The notes: generated by a model not told the origin, from the letters alone. Positions 33,943-43,216 are shown, counted from the stretch's first letter. The stretch: 64,000 bases of DNA from DAISKN01 sp964553925 (GCA_964553925.1 CAZKNR010000202.1:30789-94788), one strand, 5' to 3'. Numbers and translations are program-made.

Positions 33943-35355
33943 ATGACGGAGCCGGCGAGTTACGACGTCGCGATTCTAGGTAGCGGGCCGGGCGGTTACG
34001 TCGCGGCGATCCGAGCGGGTCAGCTCGGGCTTTCGACACTTCTGATCGAGAAGGATGCGTCTTTTGGAGGCACCTGCCTGCACGTGGGGTGCATTCCGAG
34101 CAAGGCGTTCCTGTATACCGCGGAGCTCATCGACCGAATCCGTCACGCGCGCGAGCACGGTGTCATCGTCGAGAGCATCCGGCTCGACTGGTCCGCCATG
34201 CTCAAAAGGAAGGAGAAGGTCGTCCGAAAGCTCGCCGCCGGAATTTCGATGCTGCTCCGGAACAATCGGGTGGTAACTGTTCAGGGGTTCGGAAAACTCG
34301 CCGGTCCGGGCCGGATCGAGGTGGCGACGCAAGAGGGGCCAAGGGTGTTTCAGGCCCGAAATATCATCATCGCCACGGGGTCCTCGCCGCGGAGCGTTCC
34401 CGGCCTTGCGATCGACGGTGACCGGATCCTCACGAACACGGAGATGCTCTCGCTCGCGGCCCGCCCGGAGCGAATCGCGATCGTCGGCGCCGGCGCCGTC
34501 GGGGCGGAGTTCGCATCGATGTTCTCGAGCTTCGGGACGAAGGTCGTCGTCGTCGAGCTTTTACCCCGGGTCCTTCCTCTCGAGGACGAAGAGGTCTCCG
34601 ACACGGTGCTTCGTTCGTTCCGCAAGCGAGGTATCGAGATCTTGACGGGAACTCGGGTCGAATCGGCAACCCCGGCCGCGGACGGAATTTCCCTCCGCTA
34701 TCGCCTTCCGGACGATTCGAGCGGGGAGAGCGTTTTCGACAAGGTCCTGGTCGCGGTCGGGCGGACGGCCCGTACCGAAGGGATCGGCCTCGAGACTGTG
34801 GGGCTCGAGCCCGACAAGTCGAAGGGCGGCACGATCCCGGTGAACGAGTTCATGGAGACGAAGGCGAAAGGGGTCTATGCCATCGGCGATGTCGTGGCGA
34901 CGCCGCAGCTCGCCCACGTCGCTTCGGCGGAAGCCCTTCTCGCGGTCGAAAAGATCGCCGGAAAGCCGGTGCACCCGCTGAACTACGACCACATCCCGAA
35001 CGCCACGTATTGCGCGCCCGAGGTGGCGAGCGTCGGTCTGACCGAGGCGAAGGCCCGTGCCCGCGGATTCGAGGTCCGGGTCGGGAAGTTTCCCTTCGCC
35101 GCCAGCAGCAAGGCGAGCATCCTCGGTGAGAACGAGGGCTTCGTCAAGGTCGTGAGCGAGGCGAGCTATGATGAGCTTCTGGGGGTTCACATCGTCGGTC
35201 CGCATGCCACCGATCTCATTGCCGAGGCGGTTGTGGCGCTGACCCACGAGGCCACCGCGGAGTCGCTGATGAGGTCGGTGCACGCCCATCCCACGCTGTC
35301 CGAAGCGGTCATGGAGGCAGCCCACGGCGCCGTCGGGCTCCCGATTCATGTCTGA
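33943..35355 (+). CDS. lpdA: Dihydrolipoamide dehydrogenase (E3)
   Basis: 470 residues from ATG 33943 (GGTGG 5 nt upstream; a GTG at 33934 is less likely). FAD motif ILGSGPGGYVAAIRAGQLG, redox disulfide GGTCLHVGCIPSKA, NAD motif IVGAGAVGAEFASMF, YAIGDV and the C-terminal HAHPTLSEAVMEAAH. It reoxidises dihydrolipoyl groups of the E2 encoded downstream. It is the first gene of a compact PDH-lipoylation operon and overlaps lipB by 8 nt. Confidence 0.96.
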   Translation: MTEPASYDVAILGSGPGGYVAAIRAGQLGLSTLLIEKDASFGGTCLHVGCIPSKAFLYTAELIDRIRHAREHGVIVESIRLDWSAMLKRKEKVVRKLAAGISMLLRNNRVVTVQGFGKLAGPGRIEVATQEGPRVFQARNIIIATGSSPRSVPGLAIDGDRILTNTEMLSLAARPERIAIVGAGAVGAEFASMFSSFGTKVVVVELLPRVLPLEDEEVSDTVLRSFRKRGIEILTGTRVESATPAADGISLRYRLPDDSSGESVFDKVLVAVGRTARTEGIGLETVGLEPDKSKGGTIPVNEFMETKAKGVYAIGDVVATPQLAHVASAEALLAVEKIAGKPVHPLNYDHIPNATYCAPEVASVGLTEAKARARGFEVRVGKFPFAASSKASILGENEGFVKVVSEASYDELLGVHIVGPHATDLIAEAVVALTHEATAESLMRSVHAHPTLSEAVMEAAHGAVGLPIHV

Positions 35356-36034
35356 GTCCTGCTGGCGCGTCGATCTCGGGCGCAGGGGCTTCCTCGAAAC
35401 GTGGGAGCTTCAGCGCCGCCTCGTCCAGATGCGGCAGCGAAACGGTATCCCAGACGTTCTTCTCTTCGTCGAGCATCCTCCCACCTACACCCTCGGCCGA
35501 TCGGGAAAGCGGGAGCATCTCCTCATCGGCGAGGAGGAGCTCGCGGCGCTAGGCGCGGATTTCATCGAAACCGACCGCGGCGGCGACATCACGTTTCACG
35601 GCCCGGGGCAGGTCGTCGCCTACCCTATCTTGGATCTGAGAGGGTGGGCGCCAGACGTCCACGCTTATCTTCGCGCCCTCGAGGAGGTGCTCATCCTCGC
35701 GCTCTGCCGGTTCGGAATCGTAGCCGGCCGCGAGGCGGGCTCGACCGGCGTCTGGCACCCGGGCGGAAAGATCGCGGCCATCGGAGTCCGGGTCTCGAAA
35801 TGGGTGACGTCCCACGGCTTTGCCCTCAACGTAACCACTGACCTCGACTACTTCCGTCGGATCGTGCCTTGCGGAATCGTGGGCCGCGGCGTCAGCTCGA
35901 TGGCAAGAGTTCTCGAGGCGCCGGTCTCTCCGGCACGCGTTCGGGAGGAGATTTCTCTTTCCTTCGGATCGGTCTTCGCGAGAACGATGAAGCCGATCGC
36001 CGAAGCGGATCTCGCGAGCGTCACCCTCCCATGA
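35348..36034 (+). CDS. lipB: Octanoyltransferase LipB
   Basis: 228 residues. LLFVEHPPTYTLGRSG, RGGDITFHGPGQVVAYP, GVWHPGGKIAAIGVRV (catalytic Lys) and SHGFALNV...RIVPCGI (catalytic Cys). It moves the octanoyl group from ACP to the lipoyl domain; LipA, encoded at the far end of the operon, inserts the sulfurs. It overlaps lpd by 8 nt and the E1alpha-like gene by 4 nt. Confidence 0.95.
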   Translation: MSESCWRVDLGRRGFLETWELQRRLVQMRQRNGIPDVLLFVEHPPTYTLGRSGKREHLLIGEEELAALGADFIETDRGGDITFHGPGQVVAYPILDLRGWAPDVHAYLRALEEVLILALCRFGIVAGREAGSTGVWHPGGKIAAIGVRVSKWVTSHGFALNVTTDLDYFRRIVPCGIVGRGVSSMARVLEAPVSPARVREEISLSFGSVFARTMKPIAEADLASVTLP

Positions 36035-37032
36035 GTCTCGGCAAACGGCAGCTTCACGAGCTCCTCTTCTATATGATTCTCACCCGCAAGCTCGAGGAGG
36101 CGCTCGCGCGGCTTCATCGTGAAGCCCGACTCTCCTCCCCGCTCGGGCTTCGTTCGGGGCTCGAGGCGGTCTCCGTCGGAGCCGCTTTCGTGCCCACTCC
36201 GAAGGATGTCCTCGCCTCCTCACTCCCGACGACGGGGGTACTTCTGCTCCGGGGCGTCAAACCCGCTGAGATCGTCCTGGAGTTTCTGGGAAAAGGCGCC
36301 GAGCCGAGCGGCGGAAGGTGCGGGATTCGCCACTTCGGCGATCTCGGCCGCGGGATCGTCGCCGCCACCGGGCATGCGGCGACTCACGTGAGCGTGATGG
36401 CAGGTATGGCGTTCTCCGCTCGGGTGCAGCGCCAGGACCGGGTCGCTCTCGCCCTCGTTTCCGATGAGGCGGTCGCAACCGGAGATTTTCACGAGGGGCT
36501 GAACTTCGCCGCCGTGCGAAAGGCGCCTCTCGTAGTGGTGGTGGTCCGGTTTCCGTCGGCGACCAAGGCCTCTGGGCCGCTCGCGAGCGCCGAAGTGTCG
36601 CAGCTCTACGAACGGGCTCGGGGCTACGGCCTCACGTCGCTTCCGGTGGACGGGAGCGACCTTCTGCAGGTGGTGCAGGTCGTCGAGACGGCGATGGACA
36701 GGGCCAAAACCGGCGAGGGCCCGACGCTCATCGAGGCACCGCTTCGGAGCTCCAGCCGGTACTTCGGCAACGACGACGCCGTCCCCTCTCCCTTCGGCGA
36801 AGCGGCCCGTCTCGACCCGACGCGCTCCGAGAGCGAGACCGACGTCGACGCGAATCCCATCTGGAGGTTCGAAAGGTTCTTGCTGCAGCAAGACTGGCTT
36901 TCGGAGGCGGAGCGCACCGCGCTCTCCGCCCGCGCCGATGAGGCGGTCTCGGACGCGCTGCGAGCCGCCGATGCCGCCCCTTCGCCGAGCGCGCTCCACC
37001 CCGAGGGCCGGGTGTTTCATAGCGTGTCCTGA
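36031..37032 (+). CDS. Pyruvate/2-oxoacid dehydrogenase E1 alpha-like subunit with degenerate TPP site
   Basis: 333 residues; ATG overlaps the lipB stop (ATGA). Fold and order follow E1alpha: LRSGLEAVSVGAAFVPTPKD, then VLLLRGVKPAEIVLEFLGKG, GIRHFGDLGRGIVAATGHAA and TGDFHEGLNFAAVRKAPLVV. Residues expected to bind thiamine diphosphate and Mg are changed: the S-Y-R-x-H-G motif reads S-L-P-T-T-G, G-D-G reads S-D-E, and the N-N after the beta strand reads R-F. E1beta beside it looks intact. It is either an inactive, structural E1alpha or one with unusual cofactor handling. Confidence 0.75.
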   Translation: MSLGKRQLHELLFYMILTRKLEEALARLHREARLSSPLGLRSGLEAVSVGAAFVPTPKDVLASSLPTTGVLLLRGVKPAEIVLEFLGKGAEPSGGRCGIRHFGDLGRGIVAATGHAATHVSVMAGMAFSARVQRQDRVALALVSDEAVATGDFHEGLNFAAVRKAPLVVVVVRFPSATKASGPLASAEVSQLYERARGYGLTSLPVDGSDLLQVVQVVETAMDRAKTGEGPTLIEAPLRSSSRYFGNDDAVPSPFGEAARLDPTRSESETDVDANPIWRFERFLLQQDWLSEAERTALSARADEAVSDALRAADAAPSPSALHPEGRVFHSVS

Positions 37033-37039
37033 GGCGAGA

Positions 37040-38023
37040 ATGACGGAAGTCACCTATCTCGAGGCCATCCGCCAGGCCATGTGGGAGGAGATGGAGCGCG
37101 ATCCGCGCGTCATCCTGCTCGGGGAGGACGTGGGTCTCTATGGCGGGGCCTTCAAGGTCACGGCCGGCTTTCTCGAGAGATTCGGCAAGGACCGGATTAT
37201 CGACACCCCGATCAGCGAAGAGGGTTACACCGGCGTCGCCATCGGAGCCGCGTTCAACGGGCTTCGTCCGATCGTGGAGTTTCAGTTCATCGATTTCATT
37301 GCGAACGCGTTCAACATGATCACGAACTTCGCCGCCAAGAGCCGCTACCGATGGGGGGCGGGAGTGCCCATCGTGATGCGGGGTCCTTCGGGCGGCGGAG
37401 TCCGGGCGGGCCCGTTCCACTCCCAAAACCCGGAGATGCACTACGTGCACACTCCGGGGATCAAGGTGGTGGTGCCGGCGACGGTGGCCGACGCCCGCGG
37501 CCTGATGAAGGCCGCGATCCGGGACGAGGATCCGGTTCTCTATCTGGAGCACAAGAAGCTCTATCGTCACATCAAGGCGTCTTCCGCCGAGCTCGGATCG
37601 CAGGAGGACGTCGTTCCCATCGGAAAGGCCATCGTGCGAAGGCGCGGTGAAGGCATCGTGGTCGTTACCTATTCCGCCATGCTCTACGTCGCGCTCGAAG
37701 CCGCGGAAATCCTGGCGAAAGAGGGGATCGAGCTCGAGGTCATCGATCTGAGGAGCCTCGTCCCTTTGGACAAGGAATGCATTCTCGAATCGGTTCGCCG
37801 CGTCAACAAGCTGATGGTCCTGCACGAGGACACGCGCACCGGGGGAATGGCGGGCGAGATCGCCGCCATCGTCGCCGAGGAGGCTTTCGACGACCTCGAC
37901 GGACCGATCGTGAGGGTGACGGCGCCGGACACGCCGGTTCCGTACGCGGCGGCTCTCGAGGATGCGTTCATTCCTCGAGCCGAGGACGTGGTGCGCGCGG
38001 CGCGGCGTCTCGCGGCCTACTGA
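37040..38023 (+). CDS. pdhB: Pyruvate/2-oxoacid dehydrogenase E1 beta subunit
   Basis: 327 residues from ATG 37040. TYLEAIRQAMWEEMERDPRV, LLGEDVGLYGGAFKVT, DTPISEEGYTGVAIGAAFNG (the Glu that activates the cofactor), RAGPFHSQNPEMHYVHTPG and VIDLRSLVPLD...VLHEDTRTGG. Key residues appear intact, in contrast to the E1alpha-like partner. The substrate (pyruvate or a branched-chain oxoacid) cannot be told from sequence alone. Confidence 0.92.
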   Translation: MTEVTYLEAIRQAMWEEMERDPRVILLGEDVGLYGGAFKVTAGFLERFGKDRIIDTPISEEGYTGVAIGAAFNGLRPIVEFQFIDFIANAFNMITNFAAKSRYRWGAGVPIVMRGPSGGGVRAGPFHSQNPEMHYVHTPGIKVVVPATVADARGLMKAAIRDEDPVLYLEHKKLYRHIKASSAELGSQEDVVPIGKAIVRRRGEGIVVVTYSAMLYVALEAAEILAKEGIELEVIDLRSLVPLDKECILESVRRVNKLMVLHEDTRTGGMAGEIAAIVAEEAFDDLDGPIVRVTAPDTPVPYAAALEDAFIPRAEDVVRAARRLAAY

Positions 38024-38053
38024 GAGACTCATGGAAAGGAGAAAAAGCGCTAC

Positions 38054-39301
38054 ATGACCGACGTCATCATGCCGCAGATGGGCGAGAGCATCGCCGAGGG
38101 AACCGTCACTAAATGGCACAAGAAAGCCGGCGATCGGGTCGAAAGAGACGAGCCCCTCTTCGAGATCTCGACCGACAAAGTTGACACCGAGATCCCGTCA
38201 CCGGCCTCGGGAATCTTGAGTGAGATTCGGGTGGGTGAAGGCCAAACGGTCCCCATCAATACCGTCGTCGCGGTCATCGGTGAGAAAGTCGCCGAAGCCC
38301 GCGCAGACGCCCCGAGTCCGGCTCCGCCATCGAGGCCAACCGCGCCCCCCCCGCCGCCGGCTCCTCCCGCGGCGGCGACCGAGCGAGGCCCCCGGAGCTC
38401 GCCCCTCGTGCGAAAAATGGCTCGCGAGCACGAGATCGATCTCCTCAAGCTTTCGGGCAGCGGAGGGGGAGGACGCATCACGAAAGAGGACGTGGTGAAG
38501 CACCTCGAATCGCGGCACGCTCCGGTGTCCGCGCCCCCTCCCCAGATGCCAAGCGCGGCCGCCGCCGCCGCAGCAGCCCCGGCGCCTGCGGTGGTGACGG
38601 CACCCCCGGGGAGGGTAGAGATCGCACCCATGAGCGGCATCCGAAAGTCCATCGCCGAGCGCATGGTCTCGTCCCGGAAGACGTCAGCTCACGTGACGAC
38701 GGTGTTCGAGGCCGACGTGAGTCGCATCGTGCAAGCGCGGGAGTCACTGAAGAGAACGTTCGAGAAAGAGGAGGGAGTGAAGCTCACGTACACGCCGTTT
38801 TTCATCCGAGCGGTCACTTCAGCTCTGAAGTCCTTTCCCGCGCTGAACGCCTCGATCGAGGGCGACAGGATTCTCTATCATAAGGACTACAACATCGGCG
38901 TGGCGGTGGCTCTCGAAGGCGGCCTCATCGTTCCTGTGGTTCACCACGCCGACGAGAAGAGCTTCCTCGGTCTCGTGCGCGCGGTGAGCGATCTCGCGGA
39001 GCGCGCGAGAGGCAAGAGGCTCAAGCCCGAGGAGGTCCAGGGCGGGACCTTCACTCTGACCAACCCCGGCCCCTACGGGTCTCTGTTCGGAACGCCGATC
39101 ATCAACCAGCCTCAGGTGGCGATTTTGGGCGTGGGCGGAATTCACAAGCGGCCGGTGGTGGTCAACGACGCGATCGCGGTTCGCTCGATGGTGTACCTGG
39201 CCCTGTCCTTCGATCATCGCCTGGTCGACGGCGCCTTCGCCGACCAGTTCATGGCCGACGTGAAGCGGCGGCTCGAGGGCTGGGACGAGAAGATTCTGTA
39301 G
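38054..39301 (+). CDS. Dihydrolipoamide acyltransferase (E2)
   Basis: 415 residues. One lipoyl domain with STDKVDTEI (lipoylated Lys), a Pro/Ala linker, a peripheral-subunit-binding domain (SSPLVRKMAREHEIDLLKLSG, GRITKEDV), a second linker and the catalytic domain with LSFDHRLVDGAFADQFM (His and Asp). It accepts acyl groups from E1 and passes them to CoA. AAAGGAGAAAAA stands before the ATG. A single lipoyl domain is usual outside enterics. Confidence 0.93.
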   Translation: MTDVIMPQMGESIAEGTVTKWHKKAGDRVERDEPLFEISTDKVDTEIPSPASGILSEIRVGEGQTVPINTVVAVIGEKVAEARADAPSPAPPSRPTAPPPPPAPPAAATERGPRSSPLVRKMAREHEIDLLKLSGSGGGGRITKEDVVKHLESRHAPVSAPPPQMPSAAAAAAAAPAPAVVTAPPGRVEIAPMSGIRKSIAERMVSSRKTSAHVTTVFEADVSRIVQARESLKRTFEKEEGVKLTYTPFFIRAVTSALKSFPALNASIEGDRILYHKDYNIGVAVALEGGLIVPVVHHADEKSFLGLVRAVSDLAERARGKRLKPEEVQGGTFTLTNPGPYGSLFGTPIINQPQVAILGVGGIHKRPVVVNDAIAVRSMVYLALSFDHRLVDGAFADQFMADVKRRLEGWDEKIL

Positions 39302-39320
39302 AGCGAGATACAATTCCACG

Positions 39321-40193
39321 ATGAGCACGGCGACTCGAAGCCCGCGACCCGAATGGCTCAAGGTGCGCCTTCCGAGCGGAGACAACTACTTCCGCCTGAA
39401 GGGAATTCTCCGCGGGCTCTCGCTGAATACGGTTTGCGAAGAGGCCCGATGCCCGAACGTCGCGGAGTGCTGGGGGCAGGGAACGGCGACGTTCATGATC
39501 CTCGGGGACGTCTGCACCCGTGCCTGCGGCTTCTGCGCGGTGAAGACGGGGCTCCCCCAGTACCTCGATCGTGAGGAGCCGGCGCGGGTGGCGGAGGCGG
39601 TCGCGGTCATGGGGCTTTCGCATGCGGTGGTGACATCGGTGAATCGCGACGAGCTCGGAGACGGAGGAGCCTCGATATTCGCCGCGACCATCGAGGCGAT
39701 CCGCAGCCGGTGCCCGGAGACGACCATCGAGGTCCTGATTCCGGACTTCAAGGGTTCCCGCGAGTCTCTCGAGACCGTTTTGGCGGCCGGACCCGATATC
39801 CTCAATCACAATGTGGAGACGGTGCCGCGTCTCTACAAACGGGTGCGACCTGGGGCGAGTTTCGCTCAGTCCGTAGAGCTCCTGAGGCGGGTGAAGGAGA
39901 TCGCGCCGGGGACGGTAAGCAAGACCGGGATGATGCTCGGGCTTGGCGAGAGCGCTCCCGAGGTGGAGGCGGCAATGCGGGAGCTGGCCTCCGAGGCCGC
40001 GGTCGACGTCTTGACCCTCGGGCAGTATCTCCAGCCGACACCGGAGCACCTGCCGGTGGTGCGGTTCGTCCATCCTGACGAATTCCGCGATCTCGCTCGG
40101 CGCGGGATGGCAATGGGGTATCGCCACGTGGAAGCCGGCCCCCTGGTCCGAAGCTCGTATCACGCCGCGAACCAGGTACCCGGCCCGGTGTGA
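39321..40193 (+). CDS. lipA: Lipoyl synthase LipA
   Basis: 290 residues, radical SAM. CEEARCPNVAEC is the auxiliary cluster motif (C-x4-C-x5-C), CTRACGFCAV the SAM cluster motif (C-x3-C-x2-C), and RSSYHA near the C-terminus provides the conserved Ser ligand. It inserts two sulfurs into octanoyl-E2. It closes the lpd-lipB-E1-E2-lipA operon. TACAAT lies 12-17 nt before its ATG and might be a -10 of an internal promoter. Confidence 0.96.
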   Translation: MSTATRSPRPEWLKVRLPSGDNYFRLKGILRGLSLNTVCEEARCPNVAECWGQGTATFMILGDVCTRACGFCAVKTGLPQYLDREEPARVAEAVAVMGLSHAVVTSVNRDELGDGGASIFAATIEAIRSRCPETTIEVLIPDFKGSRESLETVLAAGPDILNHNVETVPRLYKRVRPGASFAQSVELLRRVKEIAPGTVSKTGMMLGLGESAPEVEAAMRELASEAAVDVLTLGQYLQPTPEHLPVVRFVHPDEFRDLARRGMAMGYRHVEAGPLVRSSYHAANQVPGPV

Positions 40194-40256
40194 CCGGACC
40201 ACCCTCCAAGGCGCTGAAGCCCTTTCGTCGATTCTTCTCAGGTGGCGACTGTTCTC

Positions 40257-40344
40257 AGTGGCATCCGAATGGAGTGAAACGGGAGACCGCCCGTCGGAGC
40301 CCCGCCTCAAGTGTCCTGCGTTTCAGGAAAGTGGCATCCAAATG
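40257..40344. repeat. Two near-identical 15-nt direct repeats after lipA
   Basis: AGTGGCATCCGAATG (40257-40271) and AGTGGCATCCAAATG (40330-40344), 73 nt apart, with a weaker relative (AGGTGGCGACTGTTC) near 40240. Multiple short direct repeats resemble transposase-binding ends of IS21-like elements, but there is no transposase. The segment lies in the 187-nt gap between lipA and the methyltransferase gene. Confidence 0.4.
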
Positions 40345-40380
40345 TCGCGGCGACGGCGAGACGAAGGCCTCGACTTTGCC

Positions 40381-41139
40381 TCAATCGTAGGACGCGGCGG
40401 AGCGCTTTCGCCCGACGGCGACTAGCGACAATCCAAAGGGGAGGGTTCCGGAACGGATCCACTTGGCTTCTAGCATCAAGATCCGAAGGAGCACCTGGTT
40501 GAGCCAGGCCGCCACCGGCTCGACATCAGAGCCTTGGTGCGCTGGACGAAACAAGCGGTCGACTCCTCGTCGAAGAATCGCCAGCGGAAGAAGAAAACAG
40601 TTCAGATAGGAAACGAATTCGAGGACGAAACCGGCTTGCTTCAGCTTCTCCTGGAGCTCTTTTCTCTCGTACCGATGTCGGGTATGAACCGCAACGTCGT
40701 GGCGGCCACGGAGCAGGTTCAAGGCGGGGACCCTCAGCAGGATGAGGCCGTGGGGGCGCAGCACTCTGCTCATTTCGTGGAGTGCATCAACGTCGCTCGA
40801 GATGCGACGGTGATAAATCACATCAAAGGAAGTCACCAGGTCAAAGCTCTCTGATGTGAACGGCAGTCGGCATACGTCGGCTTGAACGAGCGGCGCGGCG
40901 GCTCTCCTGCTCGCGAACCAAAGGGCCTGCGGCGAAGCATCCGTGCCGACGGGTTGCCCGTAGAGACGAAGAGTCTCCAGCATGCCCCCGGTGCCACAGC
41001 CGGCGTCGAGTACCGAGCGGTCGGATTTCCCAGGGGGCAGAAATCTATCGAGAAGGACGCTGGAAACGCGGCGCATGCCCAGAAACCACCAGAGCTCGTC
41101 CTCCAGATCGAACAACCTTCGGTACTCGTCGCGCTCCAT
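40381..41139 (-). CDS. SAM-dependent methyltransferase (class I)
   Basis: 252 residues from ATG 41139. The N-terminal MERDEYRRLFDLEDELWWFLGMRR is the typical opening of this group. The SAM site is VLDAGCGTGGMLETL, with TDASPQALWFA, DVCRLPFTSESFDLVTSFDVIYH and MSRVLRPHGLILLRVPA. The C-terminal hydrophobic stretch (FVSYLNCFLLPLAILRRG) suggests membrane association, as in methylation of lipid-linked sugars or quinones. The frame is open far upstream, but that part overlaps selA and is ignored. The 185 nt before the ATG look empty. Confidence 0.8.
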   Translation of the reverse strand: MERDEYRRLFDLEDELWWFLGMRRVSSVLLDRFLPPGKSDRSVLDAGCGTGGMLETLRLYGQPVGTDASPQALWFASRRAAAPLVQADVCRLPFTSESFDLVTSFDVIYHRRISSDVDALHEMSRVLRPHGLILLRVPALNLLRGRHDVAVHTRHRYERKELQEKLKQAGFVLEFVSYLNCFLLPLAILRRGVDRLFRPAHQGSDVEPVAAWLNQVLLRILMLEAKWIRSGTLPFGLSLVAVGRKRSAASYD

Positions 41140-41324
41140 TGAGAGCAAATCTACACCATCGATGGACCTCCTCGATGGGGAAGCGGCAGGACCGAGGGCC
41201 CCCGTCTTACCTTCGGTAGTGAGCAAGCCAAGCTCGTTGCCGAAATAGTCCTCGTTCTTCCTCTGCTCACGGTCCGGCGCGAACGAAAGGCAACCTTGGG
41301 GGACCTTCTGATCACGGCTGACTC

Positions 41325-42707
41325 CTACAAGGCGCGAAGCGCCGCCTCCAGGATCTCCTCCTCGCCCGTGAGGATTGTTCTCAGGTCGAGGAGCACCCGA
41401 TCCTCGGAGATCCGGGCGAGGATTGGGGGATGGTTTCGGCGAAGGGCTTCGAGGAGGCTCCCCGCGGAGCGGTCGTGCGAGTGGATGGCGATGACCCACG
41501 TCGGGATCTCGGAATCGGGGGCGGCGCCTCCTCCTATGAAAGAAGCGCTCGGCTGGACTTCGAGGGTGAGTCTGGAGGCGTCGTCGATGCGCCCGGTGAG
41601 GGCGAGAGCGCGGCTTCGGATCTCTTCCGCCGGGAGAGCCAGCATTCGAAGGACGGGAATCTCTTCGAGCGCTCTCCCGCGGACGTAGGCGGAAAGCGTC
41701 GCCTCGAGAGCGGCGTAGACGAGCTTGTCCACGCGGAGCGCCCTCGCCATGGGATTCAGCTTGCAGGCTTCGACGCGCGAGGCCTCGCCGATCAGGATTC
41801 CCGCCTGCGGCCCTCCGAGAAGCTTGTCGCCGGAAAAGATGCAGAGTCCGACTCCGCTCGCGAGGCTCTCGGAAACCGCCGGCTCCCCGGGAAGGCCGAA
41901 CGAGGCGAGCGAGACCAGGTTGCCGCTCCCGAAGTCTTCGATGACCGGAATGCCGCGCTCTCGTCCCAGTCGAACCAGGTCCTCGGTAGAAGCCGATTCC
42001 GTGAACCCCACGACGCGGAAGTTCGAGGGATGGACCCGAAGGATTGCCCCGGTCTCGGGGCCGATGGCCGAAGCGTAGTCGGAGACGCGCGTCTTGTTCG
42101 TCGTGCCCACTTCGCGGAGCCGCGCTCCGCTTCGCTCCAGGATTTCGGGAACCCGGAACGAGCCTCCAATCTCGATGAGCTCACCCCGGGAGATTACGAC
42201 TTCCTTGCCGAGAGATTCGGTGTTGAGGGCGAGCATCAGGGCCGCGGCGGCGTTGTTCACGACCAGCGCCTTGTCTTCCGGGAAGAGAGCGGTGAAGAGG
42301 CGCTCGGCGTGCCGGTGGCGGCTCCCGCGCTTGCCAGTCTCGAGATCCAGCTCCAGGTTCGAATATCCGCGCGCGACCTCGGCGATGGCCGCGATGGCGG
42401 CTTCGGAGAGCGGGGCCCGCCCGAGATTGGTATGCACGAGAATTCCGGTCGCGTTCAACGCTCGCCGGAGCGACGGCGCGACCGCGCTCTCGAGACGCGC
42501 GCGAACCGCGCCCTCGATCCCGGAGAGTCCTTGGTCGATCGCCGCCTCCGACGATTCGCGGCGGAGCTCGGCGAGAAACGCGCGGGTCTCGGCGACGACC
42601 AGAACCCGGCCGAACTCCCGCGAGAGATCCTCGAAGCCCGGCTGCGAAACGAGCTTTTCCACGCTGGGAAGTCTCCGGAGAGACCGTGGTTCCGGTGTTT
42701 TTGACAA
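41325..42707 (-). CDS. selA: L-seryl-tRNA(Sec) selenium transferase
   Basis: 460 residues from TTG 42707. LRRLPSVEKLV, NATGILVHTNLGRAPLSEAA, LELDLETGKRGSRHRH, NNAAAALMLAL, SRGELIEIGGSFRVPEI, VGTTNKT and FSGDKLLGGPQAG, whose Lys binds pyridoxal phosphate. It makes Sec-tRNA from Ser-tRNA(Sec), so the organism should use selenocysteine. selB, selC and selD are not in the window. Confidence 0.95.
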   Translation of the reverse strand: MSKTPEPRSLRRLPSVEKLVSQPGFEDLSREFGRVLVVAETRAFLAELRRESSEAAIDQGLSGIEGAVRARLESAVAPSLRRALNATGILVHTNLGRAPLSEAAIAAIAEVARGYSNLELDLETGKRGSRHRHAERLFTALFPEDKALVVNNAAAALMLALNTESLGKEVVISRGELIEIGGSFRVPEILERSGARLREVGTTNKTRVSDYASAIGPETGAILRVHPSNFRVVGFTESASTEDLVRLGRERGIPVIEDFGSGNLVSLASFGLPGEPAVSESLASGVGLCIFSGDKLLGGPQAGILIGEASRVEACKLNPMARALRVDKLVYAALEATLSAYVRGRALEEIPVLRMLALPAEEIRSRALALTGRIDDASRLTLEVQPSASFIGGGAAPDSEIPTWVIAIHSHDRSAGSLLEALRRNHPPILARISEDRVLLDLRTILTGEEEILEAALRAL

Positions 42708-42749
42708 GGCGGGACTCAGAAGCGTAGCATCTTATCACACGCGCCGACG

Positions 42750-43178
42750 ATGCCTGAGAACCGTCCACGTAACTACATCGAGCGCCTCCCCGAGATCCTC
42801 TCACGGGAAGAGGGGGACGTTTCTCATCTCGATCCCGAGATGCTCGAGATCCTCTACCCGGCGCGGGCGGGAAACGAGCTCACGCTTTCCGTCGTCTTCG
42901 GTCCCCCCGGCGCGGACGAAGGCAATGAAAGCGCTGAGCGCTACCGGACGGCGATCTCGATCGCCGAGAAATCGAGGGGCTATCGCACGGAAGGGCGGGA
43001 CCGCTTCCTCCGGCATTCGGCGATCTTCGGTGTCGACGAGGTCCAGAGGCTCCACGAGCTCTTCTCCCTCGTCGGCGATTTTCCGAGCTGCGAGATCCTG
43101 GTGAAGGGGAAAAAGATCCCCTGCGCGCGGGAGCTGTGGCTTCCCTTTTTCTGGTTCTTCAAGAAAGACGAGGCGTAG
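42750..43178 (+). CDS. Hypothetical protein
   Basis: 142 residues, start MPENRPRNYIERLPEILSRE, end LWLPFFWFFKKDEA. Charged and soluble in the middle (SVVFGPPGADEGNESAERYR) with no signal peptide or motif I can place. It is divergent from selA with 42 nt between starts, and the next gene follows at 39 nt, so it probably heads a three-gene unit with the two genes below. Confidence 0.55.
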   Translation: MPENRPRNYIERLPEILSREEGDVSHLDPEMLEILYPARAGNELTLSVVFGPPGADEGNESAERYRTAISIAEKSRGYRTEGRDRFLRHSAIFGVDEVQRLHELFSLVGDFPSCEILVKGKKIPCARELWLPFFWFFKKDEA

Positions 43179-43216
43179 AGTCCGCTTCCCGCGGCGCCCG
43201 AGGAGTTCCGTTCATC

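Noticed and set aside
40350..40382. A GG-N10-GC pair (AGGCCTCGACTTTGCC) resembling sigma-54.
   Set aside because: Four mismatches to the consensus and no gene on that strand downstream.
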